Assembly (NCBI RefSeq): GCF_001613325.1
Contig: NZ_BDCD01000041.1
Span: 19,162 to 83,161 of the forward strand
Direction: 5' to 3'
DNA length: 64,000 nt
From: Nocardia yamanashiensis NBRC 100130
Lineage (GTDB): Bacteria; Actinomycetota; Actinomycetes; Mycobacteriales; Mycobacteriaceae
Part shown: positions 49,703 through 59,800 of the stretch, in pieces
Layout: the number at the start of each line of letters is the position of its first letter
How positions within the stretch are numbered: position 1 is the first letter of the stretch
Translations under genes and position numbers: made by a program
Notes under the pieces: generated by a model
What the model was told of the DNA's origin: nothing
The model's input: the letters and a program-made list of their open reading frames with translations, nothing else
Databases searched by the model: none

Positions 49703-51009
49703 ACCGCCGCCCGCAACAGCTCGTCGATATCAGCGGTGGTCTGCCCGCCCAGCGAATCCGCCTGCGCCGCACCGCGTAACACCCGATTGCAGCCGCGCTC
49801 CAAGAGCGATTCCACCTTCCCCCACAACGGCGTGACCGCCATCCCCCGCGAATGCGCGGGCCCCTCGGTGAACACGTCGAGATTGCGGATCCCCCGATGC
49901 GCCGCCGCGAAACCCGGTGAGCGCATGGCGGATTCCAGCACCGGCACGAACAACCCAGATTCGGCGATGATCGCCTGCCCCTCCGGCCCGGTCGCGAACT
50001 TCACGAATTCCCACGCCTGTTCCCGCCGTGGACTGGCGGCGGCGATGGCCAGCCCCGTACTGCCCACATCCGTCACCGCCCCCGGTCCCCCGTCCGGCCC
50101 GACCGGCAGCACCGTCACATCGAAATCCAGATCGTCGCGCCCGGTGAATTCCGAGTACAGCCAATGCCCGCCCATCAGCATGGCGGCCCGCCCGCTCCGG
50201 AACAGGTCCTGCGCCGAAACCGACTGCCGGTCCCCCACACTCGGCGCGACCCGGTGCCGCACCGCCAGATCCGCGTAGAACTGCAGGCCCGCCGCGAACC
50301 GCGGATCCCCGAGATTGGTGCGCGCGGGCCGCACCGCCGGACTGAACCATTCCGCGCCGTTGTTCATCCCGAAGCAGGCCGCCGAGAAGTACGGCACCCA
50401 GGCGTCGGCGAACCCCCACTGCCGGGTGCGCCCGTCCGCGTCCCGCCGGGTCAGCGCCCGGGCGGCGGCCAGGAATTCATCGAAGCTCCACGCCTGCGAC
50501 CACCGGGCCGGCGCGCGAATCCCGGCCTGGTCGAACAGTTTCCGGTTGTAGTAGAGGAACACCCCCGACCACTGCTCGGGCAGCGCGTACTGCCCGCCGT
50601 TCCACACGAAGGTGTCGCGCAGGGTCGGATACCCGTCGGCCCACAGTCGCTCGGCATAGACCGGATCCCGGTCCAGGAACTCCCGCAGATCCACCAGCAC
50701 GCCGCGATCGGCCAGCCCCGCGTACAGCAGTTCCCACGCCATCAGGACGTCCGGGCATTTCCCGCCCGCGCAGTAGGTCAGCATCTGCTGCAAGGGATCC
50801 GGCCCGGACATGATGGTCCGGATCTTGATATCGGGCCGCCGCCGCTGGAATTCGTCGATGATGCGCAGCCGGGCCCGCGCCTCCTCGGGCCGCGCCTGGA
50901 AGAAGAAGGTGACCGCGTCCTCATCGCCCCCGCCGCAGCCGGCCGCGGCGAGCACCGCCCCGGCCGCCGCCGACCGGAGCAGTGTGCGGCGGTCGAACGG
51001 CATCGGCAT
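49699..51009 (-). CDS. Tat-type lipoprotein, ABC sugar-binding protein
   Basis: The 436-residue extracytoplasmic solute-binding protein (family 1) begins with twin arginines (DRRTLLRSAAAGAVLAAAGC), suggesting Tat export with a lipobox and lipidated Cys25. The mature part has typical motifs: PDVLMAWELLYAGLADRGVLVDL, FLYYNRKLFDQAGIRAP, RAAMLMGGHWLYSEF and WEFVKFATGPEGQ. Its ligand is likely an oligosaccharide or sugar-like compound. It heads the SBP-MalF-MalG operon, whose ATPase is missing. Confidence 0.9.
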   Translation of the reverse strand: MPMPFDRRTLLRSAAAGAVLAAAGCGGGDEDAVTFFFQARPEEARARLRIIDEFQRRRPDIKIRTIMSGPDPLQQMLTYCAGGKCPDVLMAWELLYAGLADRGVLVDLREFLDRDPVYAERLWADGYPTLRDTFVWNGGQYALPEQWSGVFLYYNRKLFDQAGIRAPARWSQAWSFDEFLAAARALTRRDADGRTRQWGFADAWVPYFSAACFGMNNGAEWFSPAVRPARTNLGDPRFAAGLQFYADLAVRHRVAPSVGDRQSVSAQDLFRSGRAAMLMGGHWLYSEFTGRDDLDFDVTVLPVGPDGGPGAVTDVGSTGLAIAAASPRREQAWEFVKFATGPEGQAIIAESGLFVPVLESAMRSPGFAAAHRGIRNLDVFTEGPAHSRGMAVTPLWGKVESLLERGCNRVLRGAAQADSLGGQTTADIDELLRAAV

Positions 51010-51352
51010 CGCGGGTCTCCTCCGGTCACGCGGCGGTTCCAGCTGATCAGAGCCCGAGGTCGGCGCGCGGAAAAGATATATATGTGACCGGGGTGGCGCA
51101 GATCTCAGACCAGCATGGCAGCATACGGGTAGCTACCTGCGACGCGCGGAAAACACGCGAAGTCGCGGGAACCAGAAAACCGGACCGCACCACCCTTGCT
51201 TCTTCCGGCGTAGCGTCCGCCGGGCCACCCGTACCCGCCGGTATGTCTACAGGTGAACGACTGGCGAAAGCTGGTCCGCGCCTGTGTCTCTTCAGCTACG
51301 TTTGTCCTCATTTCAGCTGGAAACCGCAGTACCGCACGGGAGGGTCAGTCGC
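51010..51352. promoter_or_regulatory. 343-base divergent intergenic between SBP and cstA
   Basis: No gene was found. The region must hold the promoters for the sugar-importer operon (minus) and cstA (plus). A ribosome site GGAGGG lies 10 bases before the cstA start. No convincing -10/-35 pair or inverted repeat longer than 6 bp was found. Confidence 0.5.
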
Positions 51353-53632
51353 ATGGCGACCATCGAATACCTCCGGACGGACCCCGACCTACCCCCGGTA
51401 GGCGTGGTCGATCGGACCCCCTTGTCGGCGGCGAAGAAGGGCATCTTCCTCGCCGTCGCCGTCCTCGGCGCCATCGCCTGGGCCATCGTCGGATTCGTCC
51501 GCGGTGAGAATGTGAACGCCGTCTGGATCGTGGTGGCGGCCGTCTGTACCTACGTACTGGCGTTCCAGTTCTACGCCCGGCTCATCGAATGGAAGATCAC
51601 CAAGCCGAGCGACGACGTCGCCACTCCGGCCGAGGCCATGGAGAACGGCAAGGACTACATGCCGATGGACCGGCGGGTGCTGTTCGGGCACCACTTCGCC
51701 GCCATCGCCGGCGCGGGCCCGCTGGTCGGCCCGGTCCTCGCGGCTCAGATGGGCTATCTGCCCGGCACCATCTGGATCATCGTCGGCGTGGTGCTGGCGG
51801 GTGCGGTCCAGGACTACCTGGTGCTGTGGGCGTCGGTGAAACGCCGCGGCCGTTCGCTGGGTCAGATGGCCCGCGACGAACTGGGCGTGGTCGGCGGCAT
51901 CGCCGCCATCGTGGCCGTACTGGTCATCATGATGATCCTGCTGGCGGTGCTCGGCATCGTGGTCGTCAATGCCCTCGCCGCCACCAAGGGCGCGGACGGG
52001 CAGCTGCACGGCGGCAGCCCGTGGGGCGTGTTCTCCATCAGCATGACTATTCCGATCGCCCTGTTCATGGGCTTGTACCTGCGCTTCTTCCGGCCGGGCA
52101 AGGTCGGCGAGGTGTCGATCATCGGCTTCCTGCTCCTGCTGCTGGCCATCATCTCCGGCAACTGGGTCGCCGAATCCGCCTGGGGCCAGGACTGGTTCAC
52201 GCTGTCGGGCACCACCATCGCCTGGGGCCTGATCATCTACGGCTTCATCGCCTCGGTGCTGCCGGTGTGGCTGCTGCTCGCCCCGCGCGACTACCTGTCG
52301 ACCTTCATGAAGATCGGCACCATCACCCTGCTGGCGGTCGGCGTGGTCGTCACAATGCCGGTGCTCAAGGCTCCCGCGGTGTCGGAGTTCGCGTCCAACA
52401 GCAAGGGCCCGTCCTTCGCGGGCAGCCTGTTCCCGTTCCTGTTCATCACCATCGCGTGCGGCGCGCTGTCCGGATTCCACGCGCTGGTGTCCTCGGGCAC
52501 CACGCCGAAGCTGCTCGAGAAGCAGTCGCAGGCGCGCATGATCGGCTACGGCGGCATGCTCATGGAATCGTTCGTGGCGGTCATGGCCATGATCACCGCG
52601 AGCATCATCGACCAGCACCTGTACTTCGCCATGAACGCGGGCGCGGGCCTCACCGGCGGCACCGCCGACAAGGCCGCGACCTACGTGAACAGCCTTGGGC
52701 TCAAGGGTGATCCGATCACCGCCGCCCAGCTCAACCAGACGGCCGCGGACATCGGCGAGAAGTCGATCGTGTCCCGTACCGGCGGCGCGCCCACCCTCGC
52801 GGTCGGCATGTCCGAGGTCATGCACAAGTTCATCGGCGGCACCAGCATGAAGGCGTTCTGGTACCACTTCGCCATCATGTTCGAGGCGCTGTTCATCCTC
52901 ACCACCATCGACGCCGGCACCCGCGTCGCGCGGTTCATGCTCTCCGATTCCCTCGGCAACCTGCCCGGGGCCAAGAAGTTCAAGGATCCGTCGTGGTGGC
53001 CGGGCGTGTTCGTGTGCTCCGGCATCGTGGTGCTGGCCTGGGGTTCGGTGCTGCTCATGGGCGTGACCGATCCGCTGGGCGGCATCTACACGCTGTATCC
53101 GCTCTTCGGCATCTCCAACCAGCTGCTGGCGGCCGTGGCATTGACCGTGGTGCTGGTGATCGTGGTGAAGAAGGGCTTGCTGAAATGGGCGTGGATTCCG
53201 GCGATTCCGCTGGTGTGGGACCTCATCGTGACCATGACCGCGTCCTGGCAGAAGATCTTCTCCGGGGACAAGAACATCGGTTACTGGACCCAGCACCACA
53301 ACTACAGCGTGGCCCGCGACGCCGGGAAGATCCTCGCGCCCGCCAAGACCATGGACGATATGGACAAGGTGGTCCGCAATACCTTCATCCAGGGCACGTT
53401 GTCGATCGTGTTCGCGGTGCTGGTGCTGATCGTGGCGATCGTCGGGTTGCTGGTGGTGCTCAAGGCCATTCGCAATGGCGGCGGCGAGACCACCGAGACG
53501 CCGGAGGAGCCGTCGAAGATCTTCGGGCCGAGCTCGTTCCTGGCGACTCCGGCCGAGAAGGAAGTGCAGAAGGAATGGGACGCCCTGATCGCCGAAGGCA
53601 AGGTCAGGGCCCCCGGCGCCGCAGTACATTGA
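51353..53632 (+). CDS. cstA: Carbon starvation protein A, peptide/pyruvate transporter
   Basis: The 759-residue integral membrane protein has about 16-18 helices and CstA landmarks: YARLIEWKI, FGHHFAAIAGAGPLVGPVLA, QDYLVLWASVKRRGRSLG and GYGGMLMESFVAVMA. CstA carries peptides or pyruvate, mostly in carbon limitation. ATG at 51353 has GGAGGG upstream. The longer reading to 51284 is unsupported. It is followed 25 bases later by its usual small partner (YbdD family). Confidence 0.95.
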   Translation: MATIEYLRTDPDLPPVGVVDRTPLSAAKKGIFLAVAVLGAIAWAIVGFVRGENVNAVWIVVAAVCTYVLAFQFYARLIEWKITKPSDDVATPAEAMENGKDYMPMDRRVLFGHHFAAIAGAGPLVGPVLAAQMGYLPGTIWIIVGVVLAGAVQDYLVLWASVKRRGRSLGQMARDELGVVGGIAAIVAVLVIMMILLAVLGIVVVNALAATKGADGQLHGGSPWGVFSISMTIPIALFMGLYLRFFRPGKVGEVSIIGFLLLLLAIISGNWVAESAWGQDWFTLSGTTIAWGLIIYGFIASVLPVWLLLAPRDYLSTFMKIGTITLLAVGVVVTMPVLKAPAVSEFASNSKGPSFAGSLFPFLFITIACGALSGFHALVSSGTTPKLLEKQSQARMIGYGGMLMESFVAVMAMITASIIDQHLYFAMNAGAGLTGGTADKAATYVNSLGLKGDPITAAQLNQTAADIGEKSIVSRTGGAPTLAVGMSEVMHKFIGGTSMKAFWYHFAIMFEALFILTTIDAGTRVARFMLSDSLGNLPGAKKFKDPSWWPGVFVCSGIVVLAWGSVLLMGVTDPLGGIYTLYPLFGISNQLLAAVALTVVLVIVVKKGLLKWAWIPAIPLVWDLIVTMTASWQKIFSGDKNIGYWTQHHNYSVARDAGKILAPAKTMDDMDKVVRNTFIQGTLSIVFAVLVLIVAIVGLLVVLKAIRNGGGETTETPEEPSKIFGPSSFLATPAEKEVQKEWDALIAEGKVRAPGAAVH

Positions 53633-53657
53633 CCCGCATCGCGGTAGATTGACAGTC

Positions 53658-53897
53658 ATGAGCGAAACGACCGCCCCGCCCTCCGCAGGACCCCTGCGGG
53701 CGGCGGGGCGCGCCGTTCTCCGGGCTCTCAAAGCCTTTGCCTGGTGGTTCAACTCGATCCTCGGCGGCAACGACTACCAGCGCTACGTGCAGCATCAGCG
53801 CCTGCACCACCCCGGCTGCGAGATCCCCACCGAACGCCAATATTGGCGCGATCGGCACGAAGCGGCCACCAAGAATCCGGCGAATCGCTGCTGTTGA
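53658..53897 (+). CDS. YbdD/YjiX-family small protein (CstA partner)
   Basis: The 79-residue protein has the family motif GNDYQRYVQHQRLHHPG, a leading amphipathic helix (RAVLRALKAFAWWFNSIL), and a C-terminal RCC end. YbdD proteins are needed for transport by CstA or BtsT-type carriers. The gene follows cstA by 25 bases on the same strand. A TTG at 53649 is in frame but weaker than the ATG at 53658. Confidence 0.9.
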   Translation: MSETTAPPSAGPLRAAGRAVLRALKAFAWWFNSILGGNDYQRYVQHQRLHHPGCEIPTERQYWRDRHEAATKNPANRCC

Positions 53898-53956
53898 CGG
53901 ATTTCCGCCATGTGATGGCTGATAACCGCTAGCACCGGTTCGGCGGGACTGACATT

Positions 53957-55510
53957 GTGGAACCCGTGAGTGCGAACGATCTGGATTTCGAGCGTTGCTA
54001 CCGTGCCGTGGCAACCCGGGATGCCCGGTTCGACGGGCAATTCTTCACGGCGGTCCGCACTACCGGAATCTATTGCCGCCCTTCGTGTCCTGCCATCACC
54101 CCGAAACGGGCCAACGTCACCTTCCTGCCCACGGCCGCCGCCGCCCAGCAGTCCGGGTTCCGGGCCTGCCGGCGCTGCCTGCCCGACGCGGCGCCGGGTT
54201 CGCCGCTCTGGAACACCCGCGCCGACCTGGCATCGCGGGCCATGCGCCTGATCGCCGACGGGGTGATCGAACGCGGCGGGGTGCCCGCGCTGGCCGACGC
54301 CCTCGGCTACTCCCAGCGCCAGCTCACCCGGGTGCTCACCGGGGAACTCGGGGCGGGGCCGCTGGCCCTGGCGCGGGCGCATCGGGCGCACACCGCGCGC
54401 CTGCTGATCCAGACCACCCGGCTGCCCATGTCCGATATCGCCTTCGCGGCGGGTTTCGCCAGCATCCGGCAGTTCAACGACACCGTGCGGGAGGTGTTCG
54501 CGGTCAGCCCGACCACGCTGCGCGAGGAATCGCGGCGGCGCAACGGCGATACCCTGCCGACCAGCAACGGGCTGCTCACGCTGCGGCTGCCCTACCGGGA
54601 ACCCCTGGACAAGACCTGGCTGGAATGGTTCCTGGCGGCGCACACCGTGCCGGGGCTGGAGACCTTCGAGGACGGGCGATACACGCGCAGTCTGCGAACC
54701 CCGCACGGGCACACCACGATTCGACTATCGGTGCAGCCGGGGCATGTGCGCGCCTCGCTGGCGCTACAGGACATGCGCGATCTCGCGCCCACGGTGGCGC
54801 GACTACGGCATTTCCTGGATCTGGACGCCGACCCGATCGGCATCGACGAAGCGCTGGCCGCGGGCATGTCCGGGGGCGAGGTGCGGCCGTTCGGCGAGGT
54901 GCACGCGGACCCCGCCATCACCCGCAACGGCCTGGCGCTGCCGCCGGGCATCCGGGTGCCGGGCAGCCTGGACGGCTCGGAACTGCTGCTGCGCACCATG
55001 ATCGGACAGCAGATCTCGGTGGCGGCGGCCAACACCCATACCGCGCGGCTGGTGCAGCAGCTCGGCGAACCCATTCCGGGACCGATCCCGCATCTGTTCC
55101 CCACCGCCGCCGCCATCGCCGAGCACGGGGCCGAGGTGCTGACCGGGCCGTCCCGGCGCATCGAGGCGATCGTCGGCGTGGCGCGCGCCCTGGCCAACGG
55201 CGAGCTGGTGCTGCACTCCGCCCGCACCCCCGCGGAATTGCGGCGCGACCTGCTCGCCCTGGACGGCGTCGGGCCGTGGACCGCCGACTACGTGACCATG
55301 CGATTGCTCGCCGATCCGGACATCCTGCTGCACACCGACCTGATCGTGCGGCGCGGCGCCGCCCTGCTCGGCATCGACCTCGCCGATACGGCGCGCTGGG
55401 CCCCCTGGCGCTCGTATCTGTCCATGCACATGTGGAAACACGCCCTGGCTCATCCCGCCCCCGCCCCCGATGGCGCGAACGGCGCCCGGAAAGCGAGAAC
55501 CACCCCCTGA
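53957..55510 (+). CDS. Ada-AlkA fusion: alkylation sensor and DNA-3-methyladenine glycosylase
   Basis: The 517-residue protein joins an Ada zinc domain to an AraC-type HTH and an AlkA glycosylase. Cys40, Cys44, Cys71 and Cys74 are the zinc ligands; Cys40 in IYCRPSC is the methyl-phosphotriester acceptor. The HTH lies at residues 105-195. The glycosylase has the HhH motif LDGVGPWTA (436-444) and catalytic Asp462 in LLHTDLI. It removes methylated bases and activates its own operon. Its stop overlaps the ogt start by one base. GTG start used. Confidence 0.93.
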   Translation: MEPVSANDLDFERCYRAVATRDARFDGQFFTAVRTTGIYCRPSCPAITPKRANVTFLPTAAAAQQSGFRACRRCLPDAAPGSPLWNTRADLASRAMRLIADGVIERGGVPALADALGYSQRQLTRVLTGELGAGPLALARAHRAHTARLLIQTTRLPMSDIAFAAGFASIRQFNDTVREVFAVSPTTLREESRRRNGDTLPTSNGLLTLRLPYREPLDKTWLEWFLAAHTVPGLETFEDGRYTRSLRTPHGHTTIRLSVQPGHVRASLALQDMRDLAPTVARLRHFLDLDADPIGIDEALAAGMSGGEVRPFGEVHADPAITRNGLALPPGIRVPGSLDGSELLLRTMIGQQISVAAANTHTARLVQQLGEPIPGPIPHLFPTAAAIAEHGAEVLTGPSRRIEAIVGVARALANGELVLHSARTPAELRRDLLALDGVGPWTADYVTMRLLADPDILLHTDLIVRRGAALLGIDLADTARWAPWRSYLSMHMWKHALAHPAPAPDGANGARKARTTP

Positions 55511-56028
55511 TGATCCTCGAATCCCGCACCCCCACCGCCGATTTCGCCATCGCCGACACCCCGATCGGCCCGTTCACCGCGCTGGTGGACGCCGACGGCG
55601 CGGTGCTCGCCTCCGGCTGGACCGCCGATGCCGAGAACCTGCGCGATCTGATCCACCCCACCCTGCGTCCCGCCATACTGCGGCAACGGGATTCGCTCGG
55701 CGCGGTGTCGAAAGCGGTGCGCGACTACCACTCCGGTGATCTGGCCGCCATCGACGGCGTCACCGTGCGGCAGCAGTCCGGGCCGTTCCTGGTGCACGCC
55801 TGGGAGGTGCTGCGCAAGATCCCGGCCGGTGCCCCCGTCACCTATACCGAGTACGCCGGCCTCTCGGGCCGCCCCACCGCGACCCGGGCCGCCGCCAACG
55901 CGTGTGCCCGCAATGCCGCCGCCCTGTTCGTCCCCTGCCATCGGGTGCTGCGCACCGACGGCACCCTGGGCGGCTTCCGCTGGGGGTTGCCCGCCAAGCG
56001 GTGGCTGCTGGATCACGAAGCGGACTGA
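55510..56028 (+). CDS. ogt: Methylated-DNA--protein-cysteine S-methyltransferase
   Basis: The 172-residue suicide repair enzyme moves methyl groups from O6-methylguanine to Cys143 in the motif PCHRVL. Upstream are YTEYAGLSGRPTATRAAANACARN (the DNA-binding helix with the Arg finger) and, downstream, GGFRWGLPAKRWLL. Its ATG overlaps the stop of the Ada-AlkA gene by one base (TGATG), so they are translationally coupled as one alkylation-damage response. Confidence 0.95.
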   Translation: MILESRTPTADFAIADTPIGPFTALVDADGAVLASGWTADAENLRDLIHPTLRPAILRQRDSLGAVSKAVRDYHSGDLAAIDGVTVRQQSGPFLVHAWEVLRKIPAGAPVTYTEYAGLSGRPTATRAAANACARNAAALFVPCHRVLRTDGTLGGFRWGLPAKRWLLDHEAD

Positions 56029-56068
56029 TCAGTCTTTTTGGTCGGCCGCCGCGCGTACCCTCGAATTC

Positions 56069-56341
56069 ATGTGCCGCAATATCAAAACCCTGCACAATTT
56101 CGAGCCCCCCGCCACCCCCGACGAGGTACACGCCGCGGCCGTCCAATACGTCCGCAAGATCAGCGGTTCGACCAAGCCCTCGCATGCCAATCAGGAGGCC
56201 TTCGACCTGGCGGTGGCCGAGGTGACCGCGGCCACCACCAAGTTGCTGAACTCCCTCACCACCACCGCTCCCCCCAAGGATCGTGAGGTGGAGGCCGCGA
56301 AAGCGCGCGCCCGGGCCGAAATCCGCTTCACCCCCCGCTGA
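56069..56341 (+). CDS. DUF2277 family protein
   Basis: The 90-residue protein begins MCRNIKTLHNFEPPAT, the DUF2277 signature, and continues with a helical region (QYVRKISGSTKPSHAN). Its role is unknown across the family. The gene follows ogt by 40 bases. It has no Shine-Dalgarno, and the longer frame reading to 55736 runs through ogt and is rejected. The convergent next gene ends 4 bases after it. Confidence 0.85.
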   Translation: MCRNIKTLHNFEPPATPDEVHAAAVQYVRKISGSTKPSHANQEAFDLAVAEVTAATTKLLNSLTTTAPPKDREVEAAKARARAEIRFTPR

Positions 56342-56345
56342 CGCC

Positions 56346-56702
56346 TCAGTTCAGGGTCAGCACCCAGGAACCGTTGCAGCCCTTGCTGTTGTTGCGGTCC
56401 CACTCGTAGTTCCAGCTGTCGGCGACCTGCACGTTGGTGTGCGTCTTCCAGTAGCCGCCCGGCGTGGTCACCACCACGTCGTGATTGGTGAGCACCGAAA
56501 CCTCGCCCGGGCTGAAGGTCCACACGCCCTTGCGGGCCGGGTACTCCAGGGTTACCTCGACGGTCCGCCCCGAGTAGTTCTGCACGACCAGGCACGCGCC
56601 CGGGTAGGTCTCGGCATGCGCCGGCGCTGCCGCCACGACCGCGCCGAGGGAGATGGCGGCCGTAGCCGCGGTGGTCAGTACGCCGGTGATGACTTTCCGC
56701 AT
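56346..56702 (-). CDS. Small exported protein with one predicted disulfide
   Basis: The 118-residue precursor has a Sec signal (MRKVITGVLTTAATAAISL, cut after AHA near 30). The mature beta-rich part (YPGACLVVQNYSGRTVEVTL, GYWKTHTNVQVADSWNYEW) has two Cys residues (37 and 109). A family was not recognised. The gene stands alone and the structure suggests an extracellular beta-sandwich. Confidence 0.72.
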   Translation of the reverse strand: MRKVITGVLTTAATAAISLGAVVAAAPAHAETYPGACLVVQNYSGRTVEVTLEYPARKGVWTFSPGEVSVLTNHDVVVTTPGGYWKTHTNVQVADSWNYEWDRNNSKGCNGSWVLTLN

Positions 56703-56839
56703 TGCCCTGTCCTTGAAGTCGATCTCGTCTTGCTGTTGTCAAGGACGGTATTTCCCGCCCCCTGGGATCCTCTTATAAAAATCTTGTGATGCCTAAAGCC
56801 GGCTCTCAGCTAAAGCTCAGCACCCGAGAAGGACAGAAC

Positions 56840-59800
56840 TCAGGCGCCGACGGTGGTTTCCAGGTGGGAGCCGGTGCGGCCGCGGATGACGTGCAGGCGG
56901 CTGGGGATGCGCTGGCGCATTTCGTCGACGTGGCTGACCACGCCGACCACGCGGCCGCCGGAGCGGAGTTCGTCGAGGACGCCCATGACGGCGTCGAGGG
57001 TGTCGGCGTCGAGGCTGCCGAAGCCCTCGTCGATGAAGAGGGTGTCGAGGACGAGGCCGCCGGATTCGGCCGCTACGACGTCGGCCAGGCCGAGGGCCAT
57101 GGCGAGGGAGGCCATGAAAGTTTCGCCGCCGGAGAGGGTTTTGGCGGGGCGAATGGCACCGGTGTAGTCGTCGCGGATATCCAGGCCCAAGCCGCCTCGG
57201 CGGCCGCGAGGGCCGGCGGCGTCGGTGTGGACGAATTCGTAACGGCCGCCGGACATTCGGCGCAGGCGGACGGAACCGGCCAGGGCTACTTCTTCCAGGC
57301 GGGCGGCCAGGACGTAGGAGCGCAGGGACATGCGACGGTTGTTCTCACCGCGGCCCGCTACCACGTCGGCCAGGGACGAGAGTTCGTCGTGGGCGCGCTG
57401 AATGGGGGCGATGCGGTCGACGGCGGCCCAGAGCTGGGAGCAGAGGTCTTCGAGCTGTTCGACCCTGCGAATGGCTTCGGCATTGGCGGCAACCGCCGCG
57501 GTGAGGTCCGAGTCCGCCTGTGCGACAGAGGCTTCCAACTGTTCAAGGTCGCCGAGCGCGGCGTCGGCGGCGGCTTGGATCTCGGGTTCGGCGAGTACCG
57601 CCTCCGCGTGGGCGCGGGCGTTCTCGGCTGCCAGTAGTTCGGCTTCGATATCGACCTGCTCGCGTTCGGTCCGGGAGGCGGCATCCACGGCGCGGCCGTA
57701 GACGGCCAGAGCCGTGTAGTCCGGCCCGCTCTCACCCATGACCGGCGGTGCCGATTCCACCAAACCGGCTTCGTACGAAAGCTTTTCGACCCGTACCGCC
57801 AGCACGGCGACTTGTTCCCGGGCACTCGCGGTCTCCACACGCGCATCCCGCACGGCAGTGGCGTCGGCGACCAGCGCTTCCAGCCGAGCACGGCGACGAT
57901 CCACAGTCCCGTCCGATCCGGCCGCCGCGCGCAGCCGCTCGGTCAGCTCGGCCAACCGGCGATCGGCCGCCACCACCCGTTCCAGGGTCGCGCTGGCCTG
58001 GCTCTGGCACTCACGCAACTCCCTCTGCAATTTCGCCTCGTCGGCCCGCAGCCGGTTCAGCTCGGCGGTCAGCTCCGCGACCAGCGCGGCCATCCGCTTC
58101 GCCTCGTTGTGCCGCGCGCTCGATTCCGACAGCGCCGCAGCCAGTTCCGCCTTGTCGACCGCCCCACCGCGCTCGGTCAGCACCTCGATGGCCCGCTCCA
58201 GCTCGGCCACCAACTGCCCGGCTCGCTCCCGGCGCGCCTCGGCGGCCCGCTCCGCCGCGAGCGCGGCGTCCTCCGCCTCTTTCGACACGGCCTGTTCGGT
58301 GGCCCGCGCCGGATGCGGATGCTCCCCCGACCCGCACACAGCACACGGCTCCCCGTCCACCAGCACCCCCGCCAGCTCGGCCGCCATCCCCGCCAGCCGC
58401 AGCTCCCGCAACTCCTGAGTCCGCTCCCGAGCATCCAGATGCGCGGCCCGAGCATCCTCGAACCCACGCTTGGCCGCGACCAGCTCCCCCTGCCGCTGCT
58501 CCAACTCCACAGCGGCCCGAGCAGCCACCTTCAACCGCTCGACCTCGGCCTCCAGCCCGGCGAGCCCCGCCGCCGCATCGGCCGCGGTGCGCAGCCGAAC
58601 CTCCACCCCCGCAATGGTTCCCGGCAACTCTTCCTGCCGCTTCCCCAGCTTCGCCGCCCGCCCCGCGATGTCATCCTGCGCGGCCCGCAACTGCGCCAGC
58701 TCCCGCGTCAGCCGGGTAGCCGACTCCGCATCGGCCCGCACCTCGTCCAAGGCCCCGATATGCGCGCTCCAGCGCTGCACGGCGGCCTCCAGCCCTGAGC
58801 CCGCCGCCTGCGAACCGTCCTTTGCGGCGGCCGGTCGGGTAACCGCCGGACCACCGATGTGGGGTAGCCCAGCAGAGGCCGAATCGGCGCCCCCGAGTCC
58901 GTTCGGAACTCTGCTACCGTCGGCCGGCGGCAAGCCTCCCGAGTCGGCGCTGCGGGTCGCGGCGAGGCCGAATCCGGAACCACCGGAAGAGAATTCACCG
59001 AACGCCTCGCCATCCGCGGCGGAGGGTCCGGCTGCGGTGCCGACGCGGCCGACAACGCGGTCTCCCTCGGCATCGGCCCCGGAGTGGCCCGGCTGCTCGG
59101 CGCCGGTTTCGGTCCGGTCGTCACCCGGACCGCTTCCTGCCCGAACGGCGTCGGCTGGCGGTTCGAGGTAGGCGAGGTCTTCTGCCAGGTCGGTGCCGTG
59201 GAGTTCGGCGGCGGCCAGATCCGCTGCGGCCCAGGTGGTTCCGGGGAGTTCGGCGGTGGCGGGCTGGAGCAGGCGGTCGGCGAGTTGTTCGGCGGCGCGG
59301 GCGGATTCGGTTTCGCGGCGGCGGAGGGTTTTGGCGGCGGCGCGGGCTTCTTCGAGAGCGGCGGCTACCGGGTCGGCGCGGCGGGCATGGTCGAGTTCGA
59401 GCCGGCGGGCCGCGCGCTGGTCGGCGGCGGCGGTGTAGGCGGCGAGCTGGGTGCGGGCGGCGGTGAGGCGGCGATGGCGCTCGTGCAGGGCGCGCTGGGC
59501 TTCGGCTTCCAGGCGCAGGGCGGCCGAATGCTGTTGCTGCCGGGCCAGTTCCAGGGCCCGCTGGTCGCGGGCGGTGCGGGCGGTGGCGAGCAGGCGCTGG
59601 GACCAGTCGACGGATTCCAGCGGGCCGGCGGTTTCGGTGGCGGCCAGGCCCGCCGCCACGCCGACCTGGGCGATGAGGCGGTCGATGCTCTGCTTGCGGG
59701 CGTCGAGGTCGGCGGCGCTGGCGCGGCGCTTGTCGATCAGCCATTGTTCGGCGGTCGCGAAACGTTCGGTGTCGAAGAGCTTTTCGAGAAGTTTCTCGCG

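Noticed and set aside
51389..53770. 793-codon minus-strand frame opposite cstA
   Set aside because: It is His/Gln/Arg-rich, antisense to an unmistakable CstA gene, and has no ribosome site or domain.
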